The notes: generated from the sequence alone by a model not told the origin. A stretch of 64,000 bases of DNA from Marinomonas aquiplantarum (GCF_003314975.1 NZ_QNRF01000004.1:62001-126000); one strand, 5' to 3'; shown: positions 41,712 to 51,461, counted from the first letter of the stretch. A program made the numbers and translations.

Positions 41712-42380
41712 ATGCAAAAAACACCACCTTCTTCAGATTACCATTTTCACTACCAGCCAGATCCCAAAGCGATTGAGCAAGACAGCTTTCGTCAGATTCG
41801 CGCATTAACGGACTTGTCAGCTTGGGATCTGGATCAACAGCAAGTGGTGATGCGTATTGTGCATAGTTTGGGCTTGCCAGAAGTGGCTGAGCAGGTGCGT
41901 TTTAGTGAACACGCCACGCAAGCTGGGCGAGATGCTTTAGCGAAACATGCCGCCATTCTTTGTGATGTAGAAATGGTTAAGCAAGGGGTGACCAAGCGCA
42001 TGATAGAGCAAGAGCCCTTGTGTTTCTTAAATCACCCAAAAATGGCTGAGCTGGCCAAGCAAAAAGGCGAGACTCGTTCTATGGCGGCTCTGTCCCTTTG
42101 GCAAGATCATCTTGCTGGTAGTGTGGTCTTGATTGGTAATGCGCCGACGGCTCTGTTTCGACTCTTAGAAATGATTGCTCAAGGCGCACCAAAACCCGCT
42201 TTAATCATCGGCATGCCGGTGGGTTTTGTCGGCGCCGCGGAATCCAAAGACGCTTTGTGGCAAGCGCATCGAGATTTGGGAGTCGAATGCATTACTTTAC
42301 TGGGGCGAATGGGCGGCAGCGCGGTGACCTCGGCCAGTTGTAATGCCTTATTGCGTTGTAATATAGGTGAGTATTACTGA
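41712..42380 (+). CDS. cobH: Precorrin-8X methylmutase CobH/CbiC
   Basis: This protein of 222 residues migrates the methyl group from C11 to C12 to give hydrogenobyrinate. It has the active-site region VMRIVHSLGLPEVAEQVRFS with the catalytic His (near residue 51), then CDVEMVKQGV and the conserved IIGMPVGFVGAAESKDAL. I chose the ATG of MQKTPPSSDYHFHY since longer TTG-started versions exceed the family's usual 208-220 residues. The stop overlaps the cobL start. Confidence 0.93.
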   Translation: MQKTPPSSDYHFHYQPDPKAIEQDSFRQIRALTDLSAWDLDQQQVVMRIVHSLGLPEVAEQVRFSEHATQAGRDALAKHAAILCDVEMVKQGVTKRMIEQEPLCFLNHPKMAELAKQKGETRSMAALSLWQDHLAGSVVLIGNAPTALFRLLEMIAQGAPKPALIIGMPVGFVGAAESKDALWQAHRDLGVECITLLGRMGGSAVTSASCNALLRCNIGEYY

Positions 42381-43642
42381 TGCAAATTCATGTAATAGGC
42401 TTAGGCGTTAATGAACAGGCGAATTTGGATGCTAAAGCTCAGTCTGTTTTTGCCTCCTTGGGCGAGCAAGATGTGATACTAGGATCTCCAAGGCAACAAG
42501 AAACCGTCGCGGAATATGTGACGTCAGGGCAAAGGAAAGTCTTGCCAAAGCTGTCGCAGTTGTCTGCTGAGTTTGATCAATGGCAATCGCAAGGCACTAA
42601 TACTGTCGTTGTATTGGCATCCGGTGATCCATTGTTTTATGGCATTGGCACTTGGTTGGTAAAACACTTTGCTACCAATAAAGTGATTTTTTACCCTAAT
42701 GTGTCCAGTGTACAGGTGGCGTGCCACCGTTTGGGAATGTCGCTGCAACAGGTGCAGGTGGTGAGTGTGCATGGTCGGCCTTTGCCGTCATTACGTCGTC
42801 ATTTACAGGCCAATAAAACTCTGATTTTGTTGACCGATGGGCAAAGTCATCCCGCCGCCATTGCGCAAGAATGCGTACAGGCAGGCTTGGACAAAAGCAG
42901 AATCACTGTCTGTGAAGCCTTGGGTTATCCGCACGAAAAAATCACCTCTTTTGCTGCGGATGAACTCAGTCAATCTCAGCAAACCTTTGATCCTCTAAAT
43001 GTGGTGGTGTTGGAAATCTCTGCTCAAACGAGCCTTTATCCTGCTTCGGTTGGCATTGCCGATGCTTTGTTCGTGACCGACAAAGAAGAAGGCAAAGGCA
43101 TGATCACCAAGCGAGAAGTGCGTTTGATGATTTTGTCTTATCTGCAATTGGCGGCGAAAGATGTGGTTTGGGATATTGGTGCAGGTTGCGGTGGGGTCAG
43201 TGTCGAGTTGGCCTATTGGCATCCTGATGCTGATATTTATGCAGTGGAGCATCATGATGTTCGTTGGGCTTGCTTGCAAGCCAATCAGCAAAAGTTTGGT
43301 GTCATGCAAAACCTGCATCTCGTTAATGGACGAGCGCCTGACATTTTGAAGGATTTACCCACGCCCAATAAGGTGTTTATTGGCGGTAGTGATGGGGAGT
43401 TAGATGCACTCTTGAATCAAGCTTGGTCATTGTTACCTGAGAATGGCGTGCTGGTGGTGAGTGCGGTGACGGAAGACACCAAGTGGCAAGTCAGTGCCTT
43501 CGCAAAACAAAGAGAGCAGGCCCAAGACGCACATCAAACCAGCATAGAAATGGCTGTGTCTAAAGCGCAGTCTTTGGCGGGACAAACCCTCTATCGACCT
43601 AACTTGCCGGTGACTTTATGGCAGTTTGTTAAACGACTATAA
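42380..43642 (+). CDS. cobL: Precorrin-6Y methyltransferase/decarboxylase CobL (CbiE-CbiT fusion)
   Basis: This 420-residue bifunctional enzyme has an N-terminal CbiE-type tetrapyrrole methylase (IHVIGLGVNEQ; VLASGDPLFYGIGTWLV) that methylates C5 and C15 and a C-terminal CbiT-type SAM domain (VVWDIGAGCGGVSVELAYW near residue 263; KVFIGGSDGELDALL). The fusion is the CobL form. Its last 6 bases overlap the convergent choX gene, which marks the break in the cobalamin cluster. Confidence 0.94.
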   Translation: MQIHVIGLGVNEQANLDAKAQSVFASLGEQDVILGSPRQQETVAEYVTSGQRKVLPKLSQLSAEFDQWQSQGTNTVVVLASGDPLFYGIGTWLVKHFATNKVIFYPNVSSVQVACHRLGMSLQQVQVVSVHGRPLPSLRRHLQANKTLILLTDGQSHPAAIAQECVQAGLDKSRITVCEALGYPHEKITSFAADELSQSQQTFDPLNVVVLEISAQTSLYPASVGIADALFVTDKEEGKGMITKREVRLMILSYLQLAAKDVVWDIGAGCGGVSVELAYWHPDADIYAVEHHDVRWACLQANQQKFGVMQNLHLVNGRAPDILKDLPTPNKVFIGGSDGELDALLNQAWSLLPENGVLVVSAVTEDTKWQVSAFAKQREQAQDAHQTSIEMAVSKAQSLAGQTLYRPNLPVTLWQFVKRL

Positions 43643-44590
43643 GCCCATTTTCTCTTTCACCACGCCTAACGCGGGCTGACCAGATAAGGTCGTCACGCCT
43701 TCTAACCAGTTGTCCAAAGCTTGAGGGTTTGCCATCAGCCAATCAGTGGCCGCTTTTGCGATGGGCTCACCTTTGTCGGTGGCGGTGGTCATGATGCTGT
43801 TTTCCATGTCTAGGCTGAATTCTAAATTGGTCAACAATTTAGCCACATTGGGGCACGCCTCTGAATAGCCTTTACGAGTCACGGTATGAATGGTGGCACC
43901 GCCGTAGTTAGGGCCGAAATAGTCATCGCCGCCGCTGAGGTATTTCATATCAAACTTGACGTTCATTGGATGTGGTTCCCAGCCTAAGAAAACGATGAAC
44001 TTATCGCGTTTCACCGCACGAGATACTTGCGACAACATGCCTTGTTCACTGGACGCAACCACTTTCCAATCGCCTAGGTCAAAGTCATTTTTGTCGACCA
44101 TGGATTGCAGATTTTCATTAGCAGGGGAACCGGCTGCAATACCATAAATTCGATAGTTAAAATCACCTGCGTGGGCTTCCAGATCTTTGAAGTCTTTTAC
44201 CCCTGCATCATAAACATAGCTGGGCACCGCAAGGGTAAACTTCACGCCAGTGAGATTGGTTTTCACCACATCTAAGTTGTCTTTGTACTGATTGATAAAG
44301 TGTTTTTGGGCAGGCATCCAGTTGCCCATAAACACATCCACACCACCGTTTTTGATGCTTTCATAACCAATTGGCACGCTCAGTAGTTGTACATTCGTTT
44401 CGTAACCCATGGCATTAAGCAAGCTGGTGGTGATGGCATTGGTGACGCCAATGTCTGACCAGCCTGGATCGCTAAAGGTAACGTTTTGACAACTAGCGGG
44501 ATCACCTGCTAAAGCCATACCGCTGTAGGCAATAACAGCGGTGGCGCCAAGTGTTTTTAAGCCATTTTTGGATGTGAAAAACTTGCTCAC
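43637..44590 (-). CDS. choX: Choline-binding periplasmic protein ChoX (ABC transporter)
   Basis: This 317-residue protein has a signal peptide (LGATAVIAYSGMALA, cleaved near residue 29) and matches ChoX/ProX-like substrate-binding proteins: VTFSDPGWSDIGVTNAITTS, GVDVFMGNWMPAQ, and FLGWEPHPMN. It captures choline for an ABC importer. The ATPase and permease (choW, choV) are not adjacent. Downstream of betC on the same strand, it fits choline supply after sulfate ester cleavage. Confidence 0.9.
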   Translation of the reverse strand: MSKFFTSKNGLKTLGATAVIAYSGMALAGDPASCQNVTFSDPGWSDIGVTNAITTSLLNAMGYETNVQLLSVPIGYESIKNGGVDVFMGNWMPAQKHFINQYKDNLDVVKTNLTGVKFTLAVPSYVYDAGVKDFKDLEAHAGDFNYRIYGIAAGSPANENLQSMVDKNDFDLGDWKVVASSEQGMLSQVSRAVKRDKFIVFLGWEPHPMNVKFDMKYLSGGDDYFGPNYGGATIHTVTRKGYSEACPNVAKLLTNLEFSLDMENSIMTTATDKGEPIAKAATDWLMANPQALDNWLEGVTTLSGQPALGVVKEKMGL

Positions 44591-44642
44591 GATGATGCTC
44601 CTTTTGATTAATAAGTGTTTATGTTCGGCAATGAAATATTGG

Positions 44643-46181
44643 TTAACTCACTTTAGGGAAGCGAGAGCGACTTTCTAGGTCGTCCAAATCAATATGATTT
44701 CTCATATACATCTCACTGCTATCGAATATAGGTTGATGATCCCAAGCGACTTTTTTGCCTTTGTTTAATGCTTTTACAATCAGGCGTCTTCGGCGTTGGC
44801 TGATGATTACTTGCTGGCTTAGTGCATCTGAATTCCAGCGACTAGCGGCTTCCTTGCGGAACGCCATCAATATCTCTTGGTATTCTGTTTGTTCTGCTAA
44901 ATTGTTAAGTTCCAGAGGGTCTTTTTCTAGATCAAATAACTGCTCTGGATCGAGGGTACAGCAAACGTATTTGTATTGTTTGCGGCGAATCATAAACAGA
45001 GGCGCTAGTGTGCCTTCGCCAAAGTACTCGCCAATGACTTCGTCATGACCATCGTTTTTACCTGTGAGGTGTGGTAATAAACTTCGTCCTTGAATAGGCA
45101 TGGCAAATTCCGTGTTGTGATCAGCGCAAGCCATGTCTAAAAAGGTGGGCAACAAATCCATGGTGGAAACCGATTGCTTGATGCGTTTGGGGTCAAAGCG
45201 CTCTGGTGCGTGAACAATCATAGGCACCCGAGCTGAGCCTTCAAAGAAGGACATTTTGTACCATAAATTGCGTTCTCCTAGCATGTCTCCGTGATCACCA
45301 GAAAACACAATGATGGTATTTTCATCTAAGCCTGTTTCTTCTAACGCCTTGAGTAATAAGCCAATTTTATCATCCACGTAGCTAATGGCGCCATAGTAGG
45401 CTCGACGAGCATTACGAACCTGTTGTTCACTTAGTTCTTGATCGTAGTAGGCATAGACCTCTTGTAACCTTGCTGAATGGGGGTCTTGATCTTCTTTAGC
45501 TATGGTCACTTTCGGTAGATCGATGTCTTCGTCTTGATATCTATCCCAGTATTCTTGGGGAATCGCATAAGGGTCATGGGGATGAGTCATAGAGACGGTT
45601 AAACAGAAGGGGCGATCCTGCTCACGTCGAACATAGTCGTACAGATATCGCTGCGCATGGAACACCACTTCATCGTCAAAGTCGAGTTGGTTACTGCGCA
45701 CACAAGGACCTGCTTGGGTAACAGACGACATATTGTGGTACCAAGTAGGGCGAGTATCTGGGTCATCCCAATTGGGGAACCAGCCATAATCGGCTGGGTA
45801 AATATCTGTCGTCAGACGTTCCTCGAAGCCATGAAGTTGGTCAGGTCCGCAAAAGTGCATTTTTCCAGACAAAGCGGTTTTGTAGTTTTGTGCGCGTAAA
45901 TAATGGGCAAAGGTTGGAATGTCCGCTGGAAAGTCCGCCGCATTATCAAAGGCGCCAATTTTGCTCGGCAGTTGGCCTGTCATCAGTACATAACGAGAAG
46001 GGGCACATAAGGGGCTGTTGCAGTAAGCGGAATCAAACACCACACCCTGTTTGGCCAATTTGTCTAAATTAGGGGTTTTAGTGACGGTATGACCATAAGC
46101 GGATAAAGCCGAAGCGGCCAATTGGTCCGCCATGATAAAGAGAATATTAGGCGAGTTTGAAGGCGTACTTTGCTGTGACAT
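44643..46181 (-). CDS. betC: Choline-sulfatase BetC
   Basis: This 512-residue sulfatase hydrolyses choline-O-sulfate to choline and sulfate. It has the formylglycine motif CAPSR (Cys near residue 59) within NSPLCAPSRYVLMTGQL, the metal ligands in NILFIMADQ and FSGDHGDMLGERNLWYKMSF, and the C-terminal choline-sulfatase tail (RRRLIVKALNKGKKVAWDHQ). I chose the ATG of MSQQS, with AGGA about 10 bases upstream. A LysR gene is divergent. A formylglycine-generating enzyme is not in the window. Confidence 0.95.
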   Translation of the reverse strand: MSQQSTPSNSPNILFIMADQLAASALSAYGHTVTKTPNLDKLAKQGVVFDSAYCNSPLCAPSRYVLMTGQLPSKIGAFDNAADFPADIPTFAHYLRAQNYKTALSGKMHFCGPDQLHGFEERLTTDIYPADYGWFPNWDDPDTRPTWYHNMSSVTQAGPCVRSNQLDFDDEVVFHAQRYLYDYVRREQDRPFCLTVSMTHPHDPYAIPQEYWDRYQDEDIDLPKVTIAKEDQDPHSARLQEVYAYYDQELSEQQVRNARRAYYGAISYVDDKIGLLLKALEETGLDENTIIVFSGDHGDMLGERNLWYKMSFFEGSARVPMIVHAPERFDPKRIKQSVSTMDLLPTFLDMACADHNTEFAMPIQGRSLLPHLTGKNDGHDEVIGEYFGEGTLAPLFMIRRKQYKYVCCTLDPEQLFDLEKDPLELNNLAEQTEYQEILMAFRKEAASRWNSDALSQQVIISQRRRRLIVKALNKGKKVAWDHQPIFDSSEMYMRNHIDLDDLESRSRFPKVS

Positions 46182-46316
46182 AAAGAGCAATTCCTATACA
46201 AAATAAAATAAGTTGTTTTAATGTGATTAGAGGCGCTTCTGAGTCTTTATAGGATTGCACCCATTCAATTAGCCTGTAAACTGGCTATAAAGTTATGGAT
46301 AGGATTAGTTCTACTT

Positions 46317-47237
46317 ATGTTAGAGCGTGATGAGTTACCCCCGTTGCAATCCCTTGTCGTATTTGAAACTGCGGCTCGCTTGCTCAGTTTTACGGCGGCG
46401 GCAAAAGAATTAAACATGACGCAACCTGCAGTAAGCCAGCAAATACGTAGTGTTGAGCTGGCATTAGGGGTAACGCTGTTTGAACGCATTTATCGTGGTG
46501 TGAGACTCACAGATGAGGGTCACAGTTTACTGAAGATGACCCAAAAGCATCTCAAAGAATTACGTGATGCGTTGCAAAAAATGAAACAAAAAAATCGCCA
46601 TCCACGGATTAATGTCGCAACGGATTTCGCCTTTGCCGCTTTTAGACTTATGCCGAGGTTACCCGAGTTCCGCAAACAGTACCCTAATATTGATATTCGC
46701 ATTCAGGCATCACAGTCGGAAGTGGACTTGGCCTCTACAGAAGCGGATATTGCCATTTTGTTTGGTGATGGCCATTACCAAGGGTATCGCAGTGAGAAGC
46801 TGCTAGCGGAACGTGTTTACCCTGTGTGCAGCCCAAAGTTATTAGACGGCAAAGATCCTGTGGGCACATTTAAGGAATTGTCGGCTTTGCCTTTGCTAAA
46901 ATTGAACTTGGAAGCGGGGCAGCAGTGGATGGATTGGGCAACGGTATTTCGCCTTAACAACTCGAATATGGCGCCGCCAGAACCAGTGATGGAGTTTGAT
47001 AACTACACTTTATTGGTACAAGCCGTCATTTCTGGGCAAGGCGTTGGATTGGGATGGTCACCATTACTCGATGATTTTATCAAAAGTGGTGTGTTAGTGG
47101 CGTTAGAGGATTTTGCTGTGGCTTCCGAACGCGGGTATTATATGGTCACACCAAATCAGCAAGCTTTGTCAGATCCTGCCATCGCTTTTTTACAGTGGAT
47201 TGTTTCTGCAAATGATGTCAATCCTACGAAAGCGTAA
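46317..47237 (+). CDS. LysR-family regulator of choline-sulfate use
   Basis: This 306-residue GcvA-type LysR protein has the helix-turn-helix TAAAKELNMTQPAVSQQIRSV and the effector-domain stretch NVATDFAFAAFRLMPRLPEF. It is transcribed away from betC with a 135-base shared promoter region; such divergent LysR-betC pairs are the standard arrangement for choline-sulfate regulators. It probably binds that region and responds to choline or choline sulfate. Confidence 0.88.
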   Translation: MLERDELPPLQSLVVFETAARLLSFTAAAKELNMTQPAVSQQIRSVELALGVTLFERIYRGVRLTDEGHSLLKMTQKHLKELRDALQKMKQKNRHPRINVATDFAFAAFRLMPRLPEFRKQYPNIDIRIQASQSEVDLASTEADIAILFGDGHYQGYRSEKLLAERVYPVCSPKLLDGKDPVGTFKELSALPLLKLNLEAGQQWMDWATVFRLNNSNMAPPEPVMEFDNYTLLVQAVISGQGVGLGWSPLLDDFIKSGVLVALEDFAVASERGYYMVTPNQQALSDPAIAFLQWIVSANDVNPTKA

Positions 47238-47315
47238 GTTCACCTTTTCCCGAAAGCCTTATTGTGCTCTTGAGTGACCTTATTGAGTTGTATTTTCTAA
47301 AATAGGAAAGAGTTA

Positions 47316-48065
47316 ATGAGCACTGTTATTCACAACCCTAAGTCAACCAACCAAGGCCGTTTTATTGGTGTCGGTGTTGGACCTGGGGACCCAGAGCTGA
47401 TTACTCTGAAAGCCTTACGTTTGATTCAAAACGCCCAGGTAGTGAGTTTTCTGGCGAATGATCAAGGCACATCTCAGGCAAAAAGTATTGCTCGGGAAGC
47501 GTTTTCAGCGGTGCAGCACCCGCAGCAAGAAATTGCCATCAATATGCCCATGTCCACCGACAGAGAGTTAGCCAATCAAGCTTATGATGATGGTGCTAAG
47601 CGCATTACCCAAGCCTTAGAAAAAGGGCTAGATGTGGTGTTTTTATGTGAAGGCGATCCGCTGTTTTTTGGCTCATTTGCGTATCTTTTAGAGCGCATTA
47701 CCGATTCATTTGAATGTCAGGTGGTGCCAGGAGTGTCCTCCATTAATGCGGCGGCTTCTGCGCTTCGTCATCCATTAACGGTGCTAAAAGAATCCTTTGC
47801 CGTAGTCAGTGGGCGTCACTCTGCTAAACAGATCGATACGGCGTTGGCGGAGCACGATACTGTGGTGATCATGAAAGCGGGCCGTGCACGACCAAAAATC
47901 CTCACCGCATTGCGCAAAACCCAGCGCCTAGAAGAAGCAAAGTATTTGGAATACATAGGTCGTGATAACGAGAGAATTGTCGAAGACGTGAGTCAGTTGG
48001 AAGACAAAGCCGGGCCGTATTTCTCCCTATTTGTTGTTACCAAAACGGAGCGAGGTACTCGCTGA
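47316..48065 (+). CDS. cobI: Precorrin-2 C20-methyltransferase CobI/CbiL
   Basis: This 249-residue tetrapyrrole methylase has the SAM motifs FIGVGVGPGDPELITLKAL (near residue 19), CEGDPLFFGSFAYL and VVPGVSSINAAASAL. It methylates C20 early in corrin ring synthesis. It resumes the cobalamin cluster after the choline-sulfate insert; its stop overlaps the cbiG start. Confidence 0.93.
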   Translation: MSTVIHNPKSTNQGRFIGVGVGPGDPELITLKALRLIQNAQVVSFLANDQGTSQAKSIAREAFSAVQHPQQEIAINMPMSTDRELANQAYDDGAKRITQALEKGLDVVFLCEGDPLFFGSFAYLLERITDSFECQVVPGVSSINAAASALRHPLTVLKESFAVVSGRHSAKQIDTALAEHDTVVIMKAGRARPKILTALRKTQRLEEAKYLEYIGRDNERIVEDVSQLEDKAGPYFSLFVVTKTERGTR

Positions 48066-48823
48066 TGCGCATCATCGCTTTAACATCGGCGGGTAAAGCA
48101 CTGGCTGAGCGGATTTTGCAGCATTACCCTAATGGCACATTGGATTACAAGCCCAAACCTTTTGCAGAGCAAGTACAAGCGGCTTTCATTGCACAAGAGC
48201 CGATGATTTTTATCTGTGCTACTGGCATTGTGATGCGTACTTTAGCGCCAGTTCTACAAGATAAATACCAAGACCCACCGATATTGGTAATGGATGAACT
48301 AGGGCAATTTGTGATCCCTTTGTTGTCGGGCCACGAAGGTGGTGCGAACGAATGGGCTGCGCAAATCGCGAAAAAAATCCAAGCGCAACTGGTCATGACC
48401 ACCGCCAAAGACTACCTTAACCCTGTTTATACTCTGGGTATGGGCTGCGAGCGGAACTGTCCTTTGTCTTATCTAGAAGACATAATGCTGGAAACCTTGC
48501 AACAAAAAGGACTGACGCCCAACGATATTGCTTCCTTAAACAGCATCGACATCAAAGCCGATGAAACCCAACTGATCGCCTTGGCACAAAAATACCAATG
48601 GCCTTTCCATACCTATTCTGCGGATGCACTAATGGCTATGGAACCCCTGCTCAGCACCCGCTCGGAATACGTTTTCAATACTGTCGGCGTCTACGGCGTG
48701 GCCGAATCCGCTGCGCTACTTGCCGCACAAAACGCCTCCAACGCTTCCCCTGAGCTTGTAGTAAACAAGAGAAAAAACACCAAAGCCACTTGCGCACTGG
48801 CGCGTGGGTTTAGTAAAACATGA
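48065..48823 (+). CDS. cbiG: CbiG-family cobalamin biosynthesis protein
   Basis: This 252-residue protein has the CbiG N-terminal domain (MRIIALTSAGKALAERILQ; FICATGIVMRTLAPVLQDK; LSGHEGGANEW) and a C-terminal CbiG/CobE part (LGMGCERNCPLSYLEDIML; EYVFNTVGVYGVAESAALL). In the anaerobic pathway CbiG opens the delta-lactone with loss of acetaldehyde. The usual next gene, cobJ/cbiH, is absent here; the Sel1 gene follows instead. Its codon use becomes noticeably richer in C-ending codons near the 3' end. Confidence 0.9.
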   Translation: MRIIALTSAGKALAERILQHYPNGTLDYKPKPFAEQVQAAFIAQEPMIFICATGIVMRTLAPVLQDKYQDPPILVMDELGQFVIPLLSGHEGGANEWAAQIAKKIQAQLVMTTAKDYLNPVYTLGMGCERNCPLSYLEDIMLETLQQKGLTPNDIASLNSIDIKADETQLIALAQKYQWPFHTYSADALMAMEPLLSTRSEYVFNTVGVYGVAESAALLAAQNASNASPELVVNKRKNTKATCALARGFSKT

Positions 48824-48903
48824 TGCTTAGTAAACAATTTCTTTTTTAAGTATGTTTGGGCTTCTTTTCATGGAAGTATGAGTCGGATCAGCAAGGATAT
48901 CTA

Positions 48904-51405
48904 ATGCTTCACTTCAAACTGCACTTGGTGCTACGTTTTTTCTATGTTTGTCTTTTTTCTTCTATTTGTCTAATAGTGTTGAGTGCTTGTGTCAGTAAAT
49001 CACCGCAGCCTGTGATTGAGCCTCTTCCTGAAATAACGCAGGAAATGGTGGCAGATCAGATGTTGGTATCCCAGTCAGGGCAATGCTATTTCCTCTACGA
49101 CAGTGACGCTTATATTGAGGCTCTAGCTTTTTGTCAGGCCGCCGCCGAGCAAGGCGATGCAAAGGCTCAAATGTATTTAGGTAGATTGTTTTTTGGTGAA
49201 AAGCAGGTGCCTGAGGATATGGGCTTGGCGCTTAAGTGGATGACCTTGGCTGCTGAGTCGGGATTGGCGGAAGCGCAAAATAATCTTGGTTGGTGGTATG
49301 AAGACGCCTTAAAAGTTGAACAAGATTATGGAGTTGCAAAACACTGGTATGAGCTGGCAGCGGCGCAGGGTTATGGCAGTGCAGAATTTAATTTGGCCTA
49401 TTTACATCAATATGGCATGGGAGTGCCAGTGGACTATCAACAGGCCATTTCCTGGTTTCAAAAAGCGGTAGAGCACCAAGAGTACATGGCGAATGCCAAC
49501 TTAGGCTATCTCTATGAAAACGGTTTGGGGGTTGAACAGAATTTTGCCAAAGCCGCCGATTTTTATCGCATTGCGGCACAAGAAGGGGATTATTATTCGC
49601 AAACCAATCTCGGTTACCTGTATGAAGAAGGTAACGGTGTGGAGCAAGATTACACCAAGGCGGTATTTTGGTATCAGCAAGCTGCAGAGCGTAATTTTCC
49701 CCGAGCACAAGTAAACCTTGGTTATCTTTATGAATATGGCTTGGGTGTTGAACAAGATTATAGCAAAGCGCAAGAGTTATACCGTCAAGCCGCCGATCAA
49801 GGGGATATGAGTGGCCAATACAGTTTGGCGAGCTTGTACCGCAAAGGTTTAGGGGTTGTGCAGGACTATGACATAGCTCGTGAGTGGTATTTGAAAGCGG
49901 CACAACAAGGTTACGCACCAGCACAAAATGTTATGGGGTATCTCTATGATGACGGTGTAGGCGTTGCAGAAGATGATGAAAAAGCCGTCTCTTGGTATCG
50001 GCTAGCGGCAGATCAAGGCAATCTCCATGCGCAGAATAATTTGGGGGTGATGTACGAAGAAGGTACAGGCGTAGAGCAAAGCTATGAACAGGCAGCGAAA
50101 TGGTATTTGCTCGCCGCGCAGAAAGGGCATGCTTCCTCTCAAACCAATTATGGCTATTTATTACGTGATGGCTTGGGGATAACGCAGGATTATCAAGAAG
50201 CTGAGAAATGGTTTCGATTGGCGGCCGATGCTGGAGAAGTAAAAGCGCAGGCGAATTTAGGCTATTTTTACGAAAAAGGTTTCGCCGTTGAACAAGACTA
50301 TCAACAAGCCATTCATTGGTATGAACAAGCCGCAGCACGTGACTATGCTTATGCTCAGACGAATTTAGGGTATTTGTACGAAGAGGGCATTGGCGTAGAG
50401 CAGAGTTATGCCAAGGCGCTTCATTGGTACCAAAAAGCCAGTGCGTTGGGCGACGGTCGAGCTATGGTCAATCTTGGTTATTTGTATGAGCAAGGATTAG
50501 GTGTAGCAAAGGACCTTGTTAAAGCCGCTGCTTTGTATGATGAGGCAGCCAAAAAGGGTAATGCGCAAGCGCAAGTGAATTTAGGTTATGTGTATCAAAA
50601 GGGCATGGGGGTTGTTCAGGACAATAGTAAGGCTGCGTACTGGTATCGTCTAGCGGCGGAGCAAGGCAACCTTCGAGCACAGAATAACCTTGCCTATTTA
50701 TATGAAGATGGCTTGGGCGTAGAACAGAGTTACCAACAAGCAAAAGACTGGTATCAAAAAGCCGCTGATGCAGGCTACATGTACGCACAAGCCAATCTTG
50801 CCGATTTATACGATGATGGTTTGGGAGTAGAGCAAAATTACCAAGCATCGGTTTATTGGAATAATAAGGCAGCCCAACAGGGCTACGACAGAGCGCAATA
50901 CAATTTGGCTTATAGCTATGAAAAGGGCTTAGGTGTAGAGCAAAATGACAAACAAGCCTTTGATTGGTATTTGCAGGCGGCAAAGCAAGGTTACCGTTAT
51001 GCACAATATAAGTTAGGTAACTTTTACAGTGATGGTCGAAGTGTTGTAATCAATCATCAGATAGCATTCGATTGGTATCTTAAAGCCGCTCAACAAGATT
51101 ACCCTGCGGCACAAGTCAATGTTGGTTATGCCTTTGAAAATGGCTTGGGGGTTGAGAAAAACCTAGCTACTGCGTTTTCATGGTATGTAAAAGCCGCTGA
51201 ACAGGGCGATGAACAAGGTCAGTTTAACCTAGGGATATTCTATGAATTTGGCTACTCTGTACCAAAAGACGAAGAGCGAGCTTATTATTGGTATCAACTT
51301 TCTGCAGAACAAGGATTAAAAGATGCTGTGCAGAAGGTTAAGAGGCTCGAGAAAAGAGTGGAATTAAAACGCTTAATAAAGAAAGTAATGGAAGCTAAAA
51401 ATTAG
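48904..51405 (+). CDS. Sel1-repeat lipoprotein, 20 tandem repeats
   Basis: This protein of 833 residues begins with a lipoprotein signal (LFSSICLIVLSACVSK; lipobox LSAC, Cys near residue 30) and then has 20 consecutive 36-residue Sel1 (TPR-like) repeats of the form A-Q-x-N-L-G-Y-L-Y-E-x-G-L-G-V-E-Q-D-Y, ending with a basic helix rich in Lys and Arg. I chose the ATG with AAGGA upstream; an in-frame ATG 48 bases earlier would hide the lipobox. Sel1 proteins scaffold protein complexes; the target is unknown. It borders the mobile-element region. Confidence 0.9.
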   Translation: MLHFKLHLVLRFFYVCLFSSICLIVLSACVSKSPQPVIEPLPEITQEMVADQMLVSQSGQCYFLYDSDAYIEALAFCQAAAEQGDAKAQMYLGRLFFGEKQVPEDMGLALKWMTLAAESGLAEAQNNLGWWYEDALKVEQDYGVAKHWYELAAAQGYGSAEFNLAYLHQYGMGVPVDYQQAISWFQKAVEHQEYMANANLGYLYENGLGVEQNFAKAADFYRIAAQEGDYYSQTNLGYLYEEGNGVEQDYTKAVFWYQQAAERNFPRAQVNLGYLYEYGLGVEQDYSKAQELYRQAADQGDMSGQYSLASLYRKGLGVVQDYDIAREWYLKAAQQGYAPAQNVMGYLYDDGVGVAEDDEKAVSWYRLAADQGNLHAQNNLGVMYEEGTGVEQSYEQAAKWYLLAAQKGHASSQTNYGYLLRDGLGITQDYQEAEKWFRLAADAGEVKAQANLGYFYEKGFAVEQDYQQAIHWYEQAAARDYAYAQTNLGYLYEEGIGVEQSYAKALHWYQKASALGDGRAMVNLGYLYEQGLGVAKDLVKAAALYDEAAKKGNAQAQVNLGYVYQKGMGVVQDNSKAAYWYRLAAEQGNLRAQNNLAYLYEDGLGVEQSYQQAKDWYQKAADAGYMYAQANLADLYDDGLGVEQNYQASVYWNNKAAQQGYDRAQYNLAYSYEKGLGVEQNDKQAFDWYLQAAKQGYRYAQYKLGNFYSDGRSVVINHQIAFDWYLKAAQQDYPAAQVNVGYAFENGLGVEKNLATAFSWYVKAAEQGDEQGQFNLGIFYEFGYSVPKDEERAYYWYQLSAEQGLKDAVQKVKRLEKRVELKRLIKKVMEAKN

Positions 51406-51461
51406 ATATTGAAGAAGATAATTGGAATGTAATTCGATTTCTATTTTAGGATGGAACACGT

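Noticed and set aside
48904..51405. CRISPR-like repetition
   Set aside because: The repeats are in-frame Sel1 coding repeats, about 108 bases long and divergent at DNA level, with no spacers.
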